Of a stretch of 64,000 bases of DNA, positions 1-8,170 are shown piece after piece; position 1 is the stretch's first letter, and every line of letters starts with the position of its first letter. Both the position numbers and the translations under genes were made by a program. Under the pieces are notes generated by a model. The model did not search any database, was not told where the DNA came from, and was given only the letters and a program-made list of their open reading frames with translations. Source of the stretch: Chitinophaga sp. XS-30. Its GTDB lineage: Bacteria; Bacteroidota; Bacteroidia; Chitinophagales; Chitinophagaceae. The stretch spans positions 2,230,032 through 2,294,031 of the forward strand of contig NZ_CP043006.1 in the NCBI RefSeq assembly GCF_008086345.1, written 5' to 3'.

Positions 1-1560
1 AAAGAAGTGCATTCCAGCTACGGCGATGTGTTCGAGCAATGGTTTGACGGCGCCAACGGAGAAGGGCCGAACGGCAAGAAGCAGGTGTACGACTGGCCGC
101 TGTTTGAAAGCACCGTGCTGAAGATACACCCGGAGGTGATCTTTTTCAGCGACAATGGTCCGGGTTGCCGCTGGATCGGTAATGAAGACGGTTTTGCCGG
201 CGCCACCAACTGGAGCACCCTCAACAGGAACGATTTCCGCCCGGGTATGGGCGGGATACAGGAAATACTGAACAAAGGCCAGGAAGACGGCACCCATTGG
301 GTACCCGGGGAAGCGGACGTATCCATCCGCCCGGGATGGTTTTACAGTCCGTCTACGGATGACAAGGTGAAAACGCTGCCTTGGCTGCTCGATATCTATT
401 ACAAATCCGTAGGCCGCAATGCTAACCTGCTGTTAAATGTGCCGGTAGACCGCAGGGGCCTCATCCACAAAAATGATTCCCTCCGGCTGATGGAATTGCG
501 GAAAGTGCTGGATGAATCTTTTTCAACGAACCTTGCGGTACGGGCCAGGACCACCGCCACCAATACCCGGCGCAACAGCACGCTGAGCAGCGCCGTGCAT
601 CTGACCGACAACAACCCGAATACTTACTGGGCAACGAATGACGGCGAACTGAAAGCAACGATCACCCTGAGCTTTGTGAAACCGGTGACCTTCAACCGCC
701 TGCAGTTGCAGGAGTACATTGCACTGGGGCAGCGGGTGAAATCGTTCAGGGTCAGCGTGCTGGAAGGCAGGCAGTACCGGGAGATCGCGAATGAGACCAC
801 GATCGGTTACAAGCGCATCCTGCGCCTGCCGGCGACCACCACCACCGCCGTGCGCATAGAATTGCTGGATGCGAAGGCTTGTCCCGTCATCAGCGAGATC
901 AAGCTTTTCAAAGCACCGGAATTACTGGCTGATCCGGAGATCAGGAGAAACGGCGAGGGGATGGTCACCATCACCGCCGCTTCGGAGGACCCGGTATTCC
1001 ATTATACGACGGATGGCAGTGAGCCAACGCTCAGGTCCCCGAAATACACGGGTACGCCGTTCTCTTTCCCCGGTACGGGTGTGATCAGGGCAAAAGCCTT
1101 TGTGGAGAATGGCCGTAAGGCCAGCGCCACGGTAACAGCGGAGATGGACCTGGCCCCGCTGAACTGGAAACTGCTGTTTGTCAGCAGCCAGGAGAACAGG
1201 GGAGAGGGCGCAAAAGCATTTGACAGCCATCCCGGTACCGCCTGGATCAGCAAATCCGGCGATTATCCGCATGAGATACAGGTAGATATGGGCGCGGTGA
1301 CGACGGTGAACGGCTTTACCTATACGCCCCGCCCCAATGGCGGCATCATCTACAGCTATGCATTTTATGTCAGCAATGACGGGAAGAACTGGGGGCAACC
1401 GGTAGTGCTGGGGAATTTCGCCAATATTCAGAACAGCCCGGTAAAACAAAGGATCAGGCTGCCGAAAGCCGCGAAGGCACAGTATTTCAGGCTGGTGGCG
1501 GTAGCGCCGGCCAGTACGGAGGAGAAGAGGGCGGTAGCGGCGGAGATCGGGGTATTTTAG
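1..1560 (+). CDS. GH29 alpha-L-fucosidase with discoidin domains (5' partial)
   Basis: The reading frame is open from base 1 (Lys-Glu-Val-His...), so the N-terminus and most of the catalytic barrel lie outside the window; 519 residues are visible. Residues 1 to about 170 match the end of a GH29 fucosidase catalytic domain (CRWIGNEDG, then PGWFYSP and NLLLNVPVDRRG). About 175-300 is an F5/8 type C (discoidin) domain (LTDNNPNTYWATNDG). About 310-375 resembles the chitobiase/hexosaminidase C-terminal module (FHYTTDGSEPTLRSP), and about 385-519 is a second discoidin domain (KAFDSHPGTAWISKSGDYPHEI). Such enzymes release fucose from glycans in the periplasm or at the surface. The natural end (AAEIGVF) suggests an intact 3' end. 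Confidence 0.9.
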   Translation, partial: KEVHSSYGDVFEQWFDGANGEGPNGKKQVYDWPLFESTVLKIHPEVIFFSDNGPGCRWIGNEDGFAGATNWSTLNRNDFRPGMGGIQEILNKGQEDGTHWVPGEADVSIRPGWFYSPSTDDKVKTLPWLLDIYYKSVGRNANLLLNVPVDRRGLIHKNDSLRLMELRKVLDESFSTNLAVRARTTATNTRRNSTLSSAVHLTDNNPNTYWATNDGELKATITLSFVKPVTFNRLQLQEYIALGQRVKSFRVSVLEGRQYREIANETTIGYKRILRLPATTTTAVRIELLDAKACPVISEIKLFKAPELLADPEIRRNGEGMVTITAASEDPVFHYTTDGSEPTLRSPKYTGTPFSFPGTGVIRAKAFVENGRKASATVTAEMDLAPLNWKLLFVSSQENRGEGAKAFDSHPGTAWISKSGDYPHEIQVDMGAVTTVNGFTYTPRPNGGIIYSYAFYVSNDGKNWGQPVVLGNFANIQNSPVKQRIRLPKAAKAQYFRLVAVAPASTEEKRAVAAEIGVF

Positions 1561-1769
1561 CCGGAGATATTTTACCAGGCCGCAAGCCACAGGAGCTTTC
1601 GCGGAATTTTCCGCTTCGGCGTATTGACAGCGACCTCCTTTCCATCCGCCAACAGCTGTTCAAGGCCGGCATGCTGTCGCCGATGAACCCCGGTCCGGCC
1701 GAATGACCATGCCTGGTGCCCAGCGCGCCGGTGCGGGCAAAGACTATCCGGGAACAGGCTCCCGGAAAA

Positions 1770-1809
1770 GGGAGGAAACACTGGCCAGTCCGCGTTTCCT
1801 CCCTTTTTT
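1770..1809 (+). terminator. Intrinsic terminator after the fucosidase gene
   Basis: A perfect 10-bp stem, GGGAGGAAAC (1770-1779) with GTTTCCTCCC (1794-1803), has a 14-nt loop that itself contains the palindrome ACTGGCCAGT. Six T residues follow (1804-1809). It isolates the fucosidase transcript from the arginine operon. The 210 bases between the stop codon and this hairpin hold no convincing gene. Confidence 0.85.
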
Positions 1810-1849
1810 CATGGCTCAAAAAAAAATGACCCGATTGATAAATAAGTTA

Positions 1850-1857
1850 TAACTTTG
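1850..1857 (+). promoter_or_regulatory. Probable promoter (-7 box) of the arginine operon
   Basis: TAACTTTG matches the Bacteroidota -7 consensus TAnnTTTG. No good TTTG -33 box stands at the usual 19-20 base spacing; only ATTG at 1834-1837 is near. It lies just downstream of the fucosidase terminator and would give a leader of about 280 nt before the first arg gene. Confidence 0.5.
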
Positions 1858-1928
1858 CGTTTGATTTTATCAGTAAACGACCGTTTTTTATAACAATTTA
1901 ATGACGAACTGAAGTTGGAATACATCTC

Positions 1929-2087
1929 AACCCATACCAACATCTCTGCTTATCACCCCCTCTTCGAAGGTGGTGTTACCGCTATTGGGTTTCCTGTTCT
2001 TAGATATCTCTCCCGACGACCTCGTATTTGATAGCGTCGTCTAAAGCACCCGCTATCTGACACCATGACCCCCTCATGGGTGTTTTT
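1929..2087 (+). promoter_or_regulatory. Candidate structured leader RNA of the arginine operon
   Basis: Four structural pieces are visible. AACCCA (1929-1934) pairs with TGGGTT (1986-1991), enclosing hairpin CACC-c-CCT / AGG-t-GGTG (1954-1975). GACGAC (2015-2020) pairs with GTCGTC (2036-2041), and GATAGC (2030-2035) with GCTATC (2052-2057); these two helices interleave as an H-type pseudoknot with no base between the strands. CACCATGA (2061-2068) pairs with TCATGGGTG (2074-2082, one bulge) and is followed by TTTTT, so it resembles an attenuator terminator. No arginine-rich leader peptide is present. I recognise no known riboswitch class. That it senses an arginine-pathway metabolite is inference from position only. 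Confidence 0.4.
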
Positions 2088-2144
2088 CCGGAAACGGACC
2101 TCTCATCATCAATTTATTGATCACGATTTTCAATTTTTAACAAG

Positions 2145-2912
2145 TTGGAAAATAAGGATATCATCGTTAGGGCAGCAACTGCCAACGATAAGCATTATGC
2201 CAAAACCATCACTGACGAGATGGAGGCTTCGGCCAAAGCGCGGGGAACCGGCATAGCAAAACGTTCCCCCGAATATGTTTCCCTCAAAATGGACGAAGGA
2301 AAGGCTGTCATCGCGCTTACAAAAGCCGGTGAATGGGTAGGCTTCTGCTATATAGAAGCCTGGGGCCATGGAAAATTTGTCGCCAATTCCGGGCTCATCG
2401 TTAGTCCCGCTTTCAGAGGCCATGGCGTAGCCAAGGCGATCAAGGAAAAAATATTCGAACTGTCCAGGCAAAAATACCCGGACTCCAAAATATTCGGCCT
2501 CACCACCGGTCTGGCTGTGATGAAGATCAATTCAGACCTCGGCTATGAGCCGGTTACCTACTCCCAGCTTACGGATGATGAGGAATTCTGGAAAGGTTGC
2601 CGCAGCTGTGTGAACTTTGATGTGCTCACCGCAAAGAACCGGACCAACTGCCTCTGCACCGCCATGCTGTACGATCCCGTGGAAAAGGCCAAGGAAGCCG
2701 AAGAAAAAGCGGCTGCCGAAAAGAACAAGCTGGTGGTAACGCCCGGCGGGAATATGGAAACACGGAAAAAAAGGAAGTTCAAAGGCAATTTCTCCCTGTT
2801 CGAAAGATGGGTACGGTACAAGAAATACGTGCTGCTGAAGTCCATGCGGAGAGATAACAGCAGTGGGGCTGCCGGAAATAATAAAAAAAGGTTCTTTTTC
2901 TGGGGACTTTAA
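2145..2912 (+). CDS. GNAT acyltransferase, candidate N-acylglutamate synthase (first step of arginine synthesis)
   Basis: A 255-residue GNAT protein. The acetyl-CoA loop is visible as FRGHGVAKAI near residue 88. A four-cysteine segment (WKGCRSCVN...NCLCTAMLYDP) follows, then a charged Lys/Glu-rich tail. The start is probably TTG at 2145, since an in-frame stop occurs at 2118; the first in-frame ATG (2220) would cut into the fold. It opens the arginine operon, which has no argA or argJ, so it is the obvious candidate for acylating glutamate; related GNATs next to argG in Bacteroides have been implicated as N-succinylglutamate synthases. The donor (acetyl- or succinyl-CoA) cannot be read from sequence. 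Confidence 0.7.
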   Translation: MENKDIIVRAATANDKHYAKTITDEMEASAKARGTGIAKRSPEYVSLKMDEGKAVIALTKAGEWVGFCYIEAWGHGKFVANSGLIVSPAFRGHGVAKAIKEKIFELSRQKYPDSKIFGLTTGLAVMKINSDLGYEPVTYSQLTDDEEFWKGCRSCVNFDVLTAKNRTNCLCTAMLYDPVEKAKEAEEKAAAEKNKLVVTPGGNMETRKKRKFKGNFSLFERWVRYKKYVLLKSMRRDNSSGAAGNNKKRFFFWGL

Positions 2913-3009
2913 ACATATTTTTATCACCGAACTACCATTTAAATAATAAGGAAAAAAGCCCGGCAGCCGGAAGCATTATTCCTGACAGCCGGGAAAAAAT
3001 TATCAGCAG

Positions 3010-4212
3010 ATGAAAAAAGTTGTACTGGGATTCAGCGGGGGATTAGACACATCGTATTGCGTAAAATATCTTTCGGAAGAGAAAGGTTATGAAGTGCATT
3101 CCGTGATCGTCAATACGGGCGGATTTACCGCTGAAGAACTGAAAGAGATCGAGCAACGCGCCTACAGCCTTGGTGTGAAAAGTCACAAGACCGTAGATGC
3201 GGTGCGCTCTTATTACGACAAAGTGATCCGGTACCTGGTATTCGGCAATATCCTGAAGAACAACACTTATCCCCTGAGCGTAAGCGCCGAGCGGATGAGC
3301 CAGGCGCTGGCCATTGCGGAATATGTGAAGGAAGTGGGCGCCGATGCCGTAGCGCACGGCAGCACGGGTGCGGGCAACGACCAGGTGCGGTTTGATATGA
3401 TCTTCCATATCATGATCCCCGGGGTGGAGATCATCACCCCCATCCGGGACCTGAAGCTCAGCCGCGAACAGGAGATCTCCTATCTGCAATCCAAAGGCGT
3501 ACAGGTGAACTTCGAAAAAGCGATGTACTCGATCAACAAAGGCATCTGGGGCACTTCCGTAGGCGGAAAGGAAACGCTGACCTCCAATGGCTTTCTGCCG
3601 GAAGAGGCTTTCCCCACACAACTGACAAAACAACAACCCGAACAGGTGGAGCTGACTTTCGAGAAAGGCGAACTGAAGGGTGTGAACGATAAAACATTCG
3701 GCCACCCCGCCGAAGCCATCACTTACCTGCAAAGCATCGCAGGGCCGTTCGCGATCGGCCGCGATGTGCATGTGGGCGACACCATCATCGGTATCAAAGG
3801 CCGCGTAGGATTTGAAGCGGCTGCGCCGATGGTGATCATCAAGGCGCACCACGCCCTGGAAAAACATGTGCTCACCAAGTGGCAGCTCAGCTGGAAAGAC
3901 CAGCTGGCGCAGTTCTACGGCAACTGGCTGCATGAAGGGCAGATACTGGACCCCGTTATGCGGGACATTGAAGCCTTCCTGGAAAACAGTCAGCAGCACG
4001 TAACCGGCAAGGTGTTTGTGACATTGCAGCCTTACCGTTTCCAGGTAACAGGCATCGAATCCGCCTACGACCTGATGAGCAGCAAATTCGGCAAATACGG
4101 CGAAATGAATCAGGGCTGGAGCGGAGAGGATGTGCGGGGCTTTTCCAAGATCTTCGGCAATCAGACGATGATCTGGCACCAGGTGAGTGAAGACGTTGAC
4201 GGCAAAAAATAA
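3010..4212 (+). CDS. argG: Argininosuccinate synthase
   Basis: 400 residues, full length for the family. It makes argininosuccinate from citrulline, aspartate and ATP in the cytoplasm. The PP-loop SGGLDTS is at residues 9-15 and the conserved AHGSTGAGNDQVRF at 115-128. The start ATGAAAAAAG follows an A-rich stretch. The 97-bp gap from the preceding GNAT contains a 6-bp inverted repeat, CCCGGC (2959-2964) with GCCGGG (2988-2993), not followed by T residues on this strand. It may be an mRNA processing or stability hairpin. Second gene of the arginine operon. Confidence 0.97.
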   Translation: MKKVVLGFSGGLDTSYCVKYLSEEKGYEVHSVIVNTGGFTAEELKEIEQRAYSLGVKSHKTVDAVRSYYDKVIRYLVFGNILKNNTYPLSVSAERMSQALAIAEYVKEVGADAVAHGSTGAGNDQVRFDMIFHIMIPGVEIITPIRDLKLSREQEISYLQSKGVQVNFEKAMYSINKGIWGTSVGGKETLTSNGFLPEEAFPTQLTKQQPEQVELTFEKGELKGVNDKTFGHPAEAITYLQSIAGPFAIGRDVHVGDTIIGIKGRVGFEAAAPMVIIKAHHALEKHVLTKWQLSWKDQLAQFYGNWLHEGQILDPVMRDIEAFLENSQQHVTGKVFVTLQPYRFQVTGIESAYDLMSSKFGKYGEMNQGWSGEDVRGFSKIFGNQTMIWHQVSEDVDGKK

Positions 4213-4222
4213 ACATAAACGG

Positions 4223-5212
4223 ATGAAAGGGAATTCGGACAAAAAATTCAGGGCAGGCATTATTGGCGGGGCAGGGTACACCGGCGGCGAAACCATTCGC
4301 CTGCTGTTGAATCACCCGGATGTGGAGCTGGCATTTGTGCATAGCCGGAGCAATGTGGGAAATCCCTTGTATGCCGTGCATGCAGACCTGCTTGGAGAAA
4401 CGGAGATGGTATTTACCGGGGAGATACCCGCGGACGTTAACGTGATATTCCTCTGCCTCGGGCACGGGGAATCCCGGAAATTCCTGGAAACCACGCCCAT
4501 TCCGGAGCATATCAGCATCATTGATCTCAGCCAGGACTTTCGTTTAGGCGAAAGCGTTAACGGCCGGGCGTTCGTGTACGGCCTGCCGGAACTGCAACGG
4601 GAAGACATCCGGAAAGCCGCTAACATCGCCAATCCGGGCTGTTTTGCCACCGCCATCCAGCTTGGGCTGCTGCCGCTGGCAAAGGCCGGTTTGCTGAACG
4701 AAGTACATACTACCGGCATTACAGGTTCCACCGGAGCCGGGCAAAGCCTGCAATCCACCTCCCATTTTACCTGGAGGGCCAATAATATTTCCACTTACAA
4801 AGTGCTCACGCACCAGCATCTGAAGGAGATCCGACGAACCTTGCAGGCATTGCAGCCTGCCTATTCAGGAGCGCTCAACTTTGTACCGGTACGCGGCGAC
4901 TATCCGCGCGGTATCTGGATCACTTCTTACCTGGATTGCGCATTGTCACTGGAAGAGGCTTACCAGCTGTTTGACAGCTATTACGAAAGCCACCCTTTCA
5001 CACATGTGAGCCGGAAGCAAATAGATCTGAAACAAGTGGTGAACACCAACAAATGCCTCATCCAGCTGGAAAAAACGGAAGGCAAACTGGTGATCCATAC
5101 TATCGAGGATAATCTGCTGAAAGGTGCATCGGGACAAGCCGTACAGAATATGAACCTCATGCTGGGGCTGGAAGAAACAGCCGGGTTGAAGCTCAAATCC
5201 ATCGTGTTCTAA
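4223..5212 (+). CDS. argC: N-acetyl(succinyl)-gamma-glutamyl-phosphate reductase
   Basis: 329 residues. NADPH-dependent reduction of N-acyl-glutamyl phosphate to the semialdehyde. The nucleotide-binding motif GIIGGAGYTGGE is at residues 12-23 and the catalytic cysteine is Cys140 in ANPGCFAT. I chose ATG 4223 (context ACGGATGAAA) over a GTG at 4187 that would overlap argG; 4223 fits the family N-terminus and the start context shared with argF' and argH. It lies 10 bases after argG. Confidence 0.93.
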   Translation: MKGNSDKKFRAGIIGGAGYTGGETIRLLLNHPDVELAFVHSRSNVGNPLYAVHADLLGETEMVFTGEIPADVNVIFLCLGHGESRKFLETTPIPEHISIIDLSQDFRLGESVNGRAFVYGLPELQREDIRKAANIANPGCFATAIQLGLLPLAKAGLLNEVHTTGITGSTGAGQSLQSTSHFTWRANNISTYKVLTHQHLKEIRRTLQALQPAYSGALNFVPVRGDYPRGIWITSYLDCALSLEEAYQLFDSYYESHPFTHVSRKQIDLKQVVNTNKCLIQLEKTEGKLVIHTIEDNLLKGASGQAVQNMNLMLGLEETAGLKLKSIVF

Positions 5213-5243
5213 TTCATCTTTTACTTTTTTTATTCCGATCTAT

Positions 5244-6371
5244 ATGCAATTATTTGACGTTTACCCGGTTAATGATATTACCATTACCAGGGCCGAAGGC
5301 TCCCACGTCTGGGACGATAAGGAACAGCAATACCTCGATCTGTACGGCGGCCATGCCGTGATCTCCATCGGGCATACCCATCCGCACTACGTAAAGCGGC
5401 TGACAGATCAGCTGCATAAAGTCGGTTTTTATTCCAATTCCATACATATTCCGTTGCAGCAGGAGCTGGCAGCTTTGCTGGGCAAGGTCTCCGGCAAGGA
5501 AGACTACCAGCTTTTCCTTTGCAATTCAGGAGCGGAAGCCAATGAGAATGCGCTCAAGCTCGCCTCTTTTCATAACGGCAGGAAAAAGATCATCGCCTTC
5601 CGGAAATCCTTCCACGGCCGTACTTCCCTGGCGGTAGCGGCAACGGACAACCCGAAGATCGTAGCGCCGGTGAACGAAACGGACAATGTGATCTTCCTGC
5701 CCTGGGAAGACGAGATAGCGCTGGAAGTTGCTTTCCAGACCAACGATATCTGCGCGGTGATCATTGAAGGGATACAGGGCGTTGGCGGCATCAATGTAGC
5801 TTCGCCATCCTTCCTGCAGAAGATCAGGAGCCTCTGCGATGCGCACAATACCGTGTACATCGCGGATGCCGTGCAATGCGGGTATGGCAGGAGCGGTAAA
5901 TTCTTTTCGCACGATCATGCCGGTGTGCAGGCCGATATTTACACCATGGCGAAAGGCATGGGCAATGGTTTCCCCATTGGTGGCATCATCATCGCACCGA
6001 AGTTCCAGCCGTCCTACGGCATGCTGGGCACCACTTTCGGCGGCAATCACCTGGCGTGCGCCGCGGCATTGGCCGTACTGGAAGTGATCTCCGGGGAAAA
6101 CCTGATCGCCAACGCGGAAGCCACCGGCAATTACCTGATATCGGAATTGAAAAAGCTGCCGAAGATCAGGGAAGTAAGAGGGAAGGGACTGATGATCGGG
6201 ATCGATCTGCCGGAAGAGCTGTCTGCTGTGAAAAAGAATCTCTTGTTCAAACACAGGATATTCACAGGAGAGGCCAGGCCGAACGTGATCCGGTTGCTGC
6301 CTTCCCTGGCGCTGACAAAAGCACATGCAGATCAATTTTTAACTGCATTGAAAAAAGAACTGGATAATTAA
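5244..6371 (+). CDS. argD: Acetyl/succinylornithine aminotransferase (class III PLP)
   Basis: 375 residues. PLP-dependent transamination of N-acylglutamate semialdehyde with glutamate. The GHTHPHYV substrate region is at 43-50, FLCNSGAEANENA at 91-103, and Lys237 in YTMAKGMGNGFPIGG should bind PLP. It lies 31 bases downstream of argC within the arginine operon. Acyl specificity is not determined by these motifs; it probably follows the succinyl route suggested by the adjacent transcarbamylase. Confidence 0.93.
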   Translation: MQLFDVYPVNDITITRAEGSHVWDDKEQQYLDLYGGHAVISIGHTHPHYVKRLTDQLHKVGFYSNSIHIPLQQELAALLGKVSGKEDYQLFLCNSGAEANENALKLASFHNGRKKIIAFRKSFHGRTSLAVAATDNPKIVAPVNETDNVIFLPWEDEIALEVAFQTNDICAVIIEGIQGVGGINVASPSFLQKIRSLCDAHNTVYIADAVQCGYGRSGKFFSHDHAGVQADIYTMAKGMGNGFPIGGIIIAPKFQPSYGMLGTTFGGNHLACAAALAVLEVISGENLIANAEATGNYLISELKKLPKIREVRGKGLMIGIDLPEELSAVKKNLLFKHRIFTGEARPNVIRLLPSLALTKAHADQFLTALKKELDN

Positions 6372-6436
6372 GATGAAGCCGGCATGATTATCATCGAAGG
6401 CTCCATCCGACCCGTAAAATTAAATATGAACGGATG
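6372..6436 (+). promoter_or_regulatory. Inverted-repeat element and start-codon hairpin before argF'
   Basis: GATGAAGCC (6372-6380) can pair with GGCTCCATC (6399-6407, one mismatch) around an inner dyad ATGAT-t-ATCAT. Overlapping its right arm, CATCCG (6404-6409) is complementary to CGGATG (6431-6436), which contains the argF' start codon (6434); the loop is 21 nt. The two foldings are mutually exclusive, so start-codon access could be switched. The outer element recurs at 13777-13817 and 46428-46453; the start-codon module recurs at 46586-46618. Confidence 0.45.
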
Positions 6437-7387
6437 AAACAATTTATTTCCGTGGCCGATGTGCCAGGTGTCCCGCAGATCGCGGACATTGCACTGAACT
6501 ACAAAAAGGATCCATACAAAGACAAAGCCCTTGGCAGCAATAAGACCATCGGTCTGATCTTTCTGAACCCCAGCCTCCGTACGCGCCTGAGCACACAGGT
6601 GGCCGCGAAGAACCTGGGCATGGAAGCGGTAGTGTTCAACATCGACAAGGAAGGCTGGGCGCTGGAAATGAATGACGGGGCCATCATGAGCGGCAATACC
6701 ACCGAGCATGTGAAAGAAGCCGCCGCGGTGATGGGCCAGTATTTCGACATCCTGTCCATCCGCACCTTTCCCGGTCTGAAAGACAAGGAAGAGGACTACA
6801 CGGAAAAATATATCAACCAGTTCATCAAATACGCCGGTGTGCCGGTGGTTAGCCTGGAAAGCGCCACCCTGCACCCCCTGCAGAGCCTCACGGACGTGAT
6901 CACCATCAAGGAGCGCTGGGCGAAGCCACGCAAACCCAAAGTGGTGATGACCTGGGCGCCGCATGTAAGAGCGCTGCCGCAGGCCGTTCCCAACTCTTTC
7001 GCGCAATGGATGAACGCCTGGGATGAAGTGGACTTTGTGATCACCCATCCGGAAGGATATGAGCTGGACCCCAGGTTCAGCGGCAATGCGCCCGTGATCT
7101 ATGATCAGCGCGAAGCACTGGAAGGAGCCGATTTCGTGTATGTGAAGAACTGGTCTTCCTACAGCGATTACGGCAATATCATCTGCACAGACCAAAGCTG
7201 GATGGTGACCAATGAAACGCTGAAAGGCACGAATAATGCCCAGGTGATGCACTGCCTGCCGGTGAGAAGGAATGTGGTGATCGCGGATGAAGTGCTGGAC
7301 GGGCCCAATTCCATCGTCATCCCGCAGGCGGGCAACCGCGTATGGGCGGCGCAGGCGGTGCTGAGCGAGATATTAAAACATCATTAA
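6434..7387 (+). CDS. argF': N-succinylornithine (or N-acetylornithine) carbamoyltransferase
   Basis: 317 residues. Transfers carbamoyl from carbamoyl phosphate to an N-acylated ornithine. The carbamoyl-phosphate motif SLRTR is at residues 47-51, and HCLPVRR appears in the C-terminal half. At the residue that fixes acyl specificity, where Bacteroides fragilis succinylornithine enzyme has Pro90 and Xanthomonas acetylornithine enzyme has Glu92, this protein has Thr90 (SGNTTEH). Absence of Glu argues against acetylornithine. The sequence resembles the Bacteroides succinyl enzyme over its length. Start ATG lies in the CGGATG context. Confidence 0.9.
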   Translation: MKQFISVADVPGVPQIADIALNYKKDPYKDKALGSNKTIGLIFLNPSLRTRLSTQVAAKNLGMEAVVFNIDKEGWALEMNDGAIMSGNTTEHVKEAAAVMGQYFDILSIRTFPGLKDKEEDYTEKYINQFIKYAGVPVVSLESATLHPLQSLTDVITIKERWAKPRKPKVVMTWAPHVRALPQAVPNSFAQWMNAWDEVDFVITHPEGYELDPRFSGNAPVIYDQREALEGADFVYVKNWSSYSDYGNIICTDQSWMVTNETLKGTNNAQVMHCLPVRRNVVIADEVLDGPNSIVIPQAGNRVWAAQAVLSEILKHH

Positions 7388-8170
7388 ATGGTCTATGTAA
7401 TAAAAGTAGGCGGCAATGTCATTGACCATCCTGCTTTGCTGGAGCAGTTCCTGGCGGACCTCGCCGCGATCCCCGCAAAGAAGGTGCTGGTCCATGGCGG
7501 CGGCAAGATAGCCACCCGCATTGGTGACAAGCTGGGCATCACTTCGCAGTATGTGAACGGCCGCAGGATCACCGATGCGGAAACGATCGACCTGGTGACC
7601 ATGGTGTACGGAGGACTGGTGAACAAGCAGGTGGTGGCCAAACTGCAGGCGAAGGGCTGCAACGCATTGGGACTGACCGGCGCGGACGCCAATATCATCC
7701 CCGCAGTCAAACGTCCCGTTAAAGACATCGACTATGGTTTTGTAGGCGATATTCCCGCGGAAACGGTACAGGTGCAGCCGGTAAAGCTGTTGCTGGATGC
7801 GGGTATCACCCCGGTATTCTCCCCGCTTACGCACGACGGGCATGGACAGATACTGAATACGAATGCGGATACCATCGCATCCTCACTGGCTATTGCTTTA
7901 TCTTCTCATTATAAGGTCCGTTTAGTATATTGCTTTGAAAAAAAGGGCGTATTGCGGGATGCATCGGATGATGATGCCGTGATCAGCCTGATCAATCGCG
8001 AAATCTACCAGGACCTGCTTGCACAAGGCGTATTGTCAGACGGCATTCTGCCGAAGCTGGACAATGCTTTTGCCGCTATTGAAAGCGGTGTGAAAGAAGT
8101 GCTGATCGGCCATGCCGGCGATCTGCGCAAAAATACGACCGATGCCGTAGCAGGCACGCTAATATGCTAA
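7388..8170 (+). CDS. argB: N-acetyl(succinyl)glutamate kinase
   Basis: 260 residues. Phosphorylates the gamma-carboxylate of N-acylglutamate. The amino acid kinase fold starts immediately (VIKVGGN, Lys6), with HGGGK at 36-40 and NTNADTIAS near 156. The protein lacks the N-terminal helix that forms arginine-sensitive hexamers in other bacteria, so allosteric inhibition by arginine is not expected; control may then be at the RNA or synthase level (inference). Its ATG directly abuts the argF' stop codon, implying translational coupling. Confidence 0.93.
   Translation: MVYVIKVGGNVIDHPALLEQFLADLAAIPAKKVLVHGGGKIATRIGDKLGITSQYVNGRRITDAETIDLVTMVYGGLVNKQVVAKLQAKGCNALGLTGADANIIPAVKRPVKDIDYGFVGDIPAETVQVQPVKLLLDAGITPVFSPLTHDGHGQILNTNADTIASSLAIALSSHYKVRLVYCFEKKGVLRDASDDDAVISLINREIYQDLLAQGVLSDGILPKLDNAFAAIESGVKEVLIGHAGDLRKNTTDAVAGTLIC

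Noticed and set aside
1561..1710. Coding-like frame after the fucosidase stop (…SIRQQLFKAGMLSPMNPG)
   Set aside because: It has no start codon in a good context and no recognisable similarity; probably chance or a decayed remnant.
2065..2256. Possible arginine leader peptide (starts MTPSWVFFRKRTS)
   Set aside because: It has only two arginines in its first 30 codons, its start lies inside a hairpin, and it runs out of frame into the GNAT gene, so classical attenuation is unlikely.
2959..2993. Intrinsic terminator between the first GNAT and argG
   Set aside because: The CCCGGC/GCCGGG hairpin is followed by A residues, not T, on the plus strand, and would interrupt an otherwise continuous operon.
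3043..4296. Long antisense open frame (417 codons) opposite argG
   Set aside because: Shadow of a high-GC coding frame; argG is unambiguous on the plus strand.
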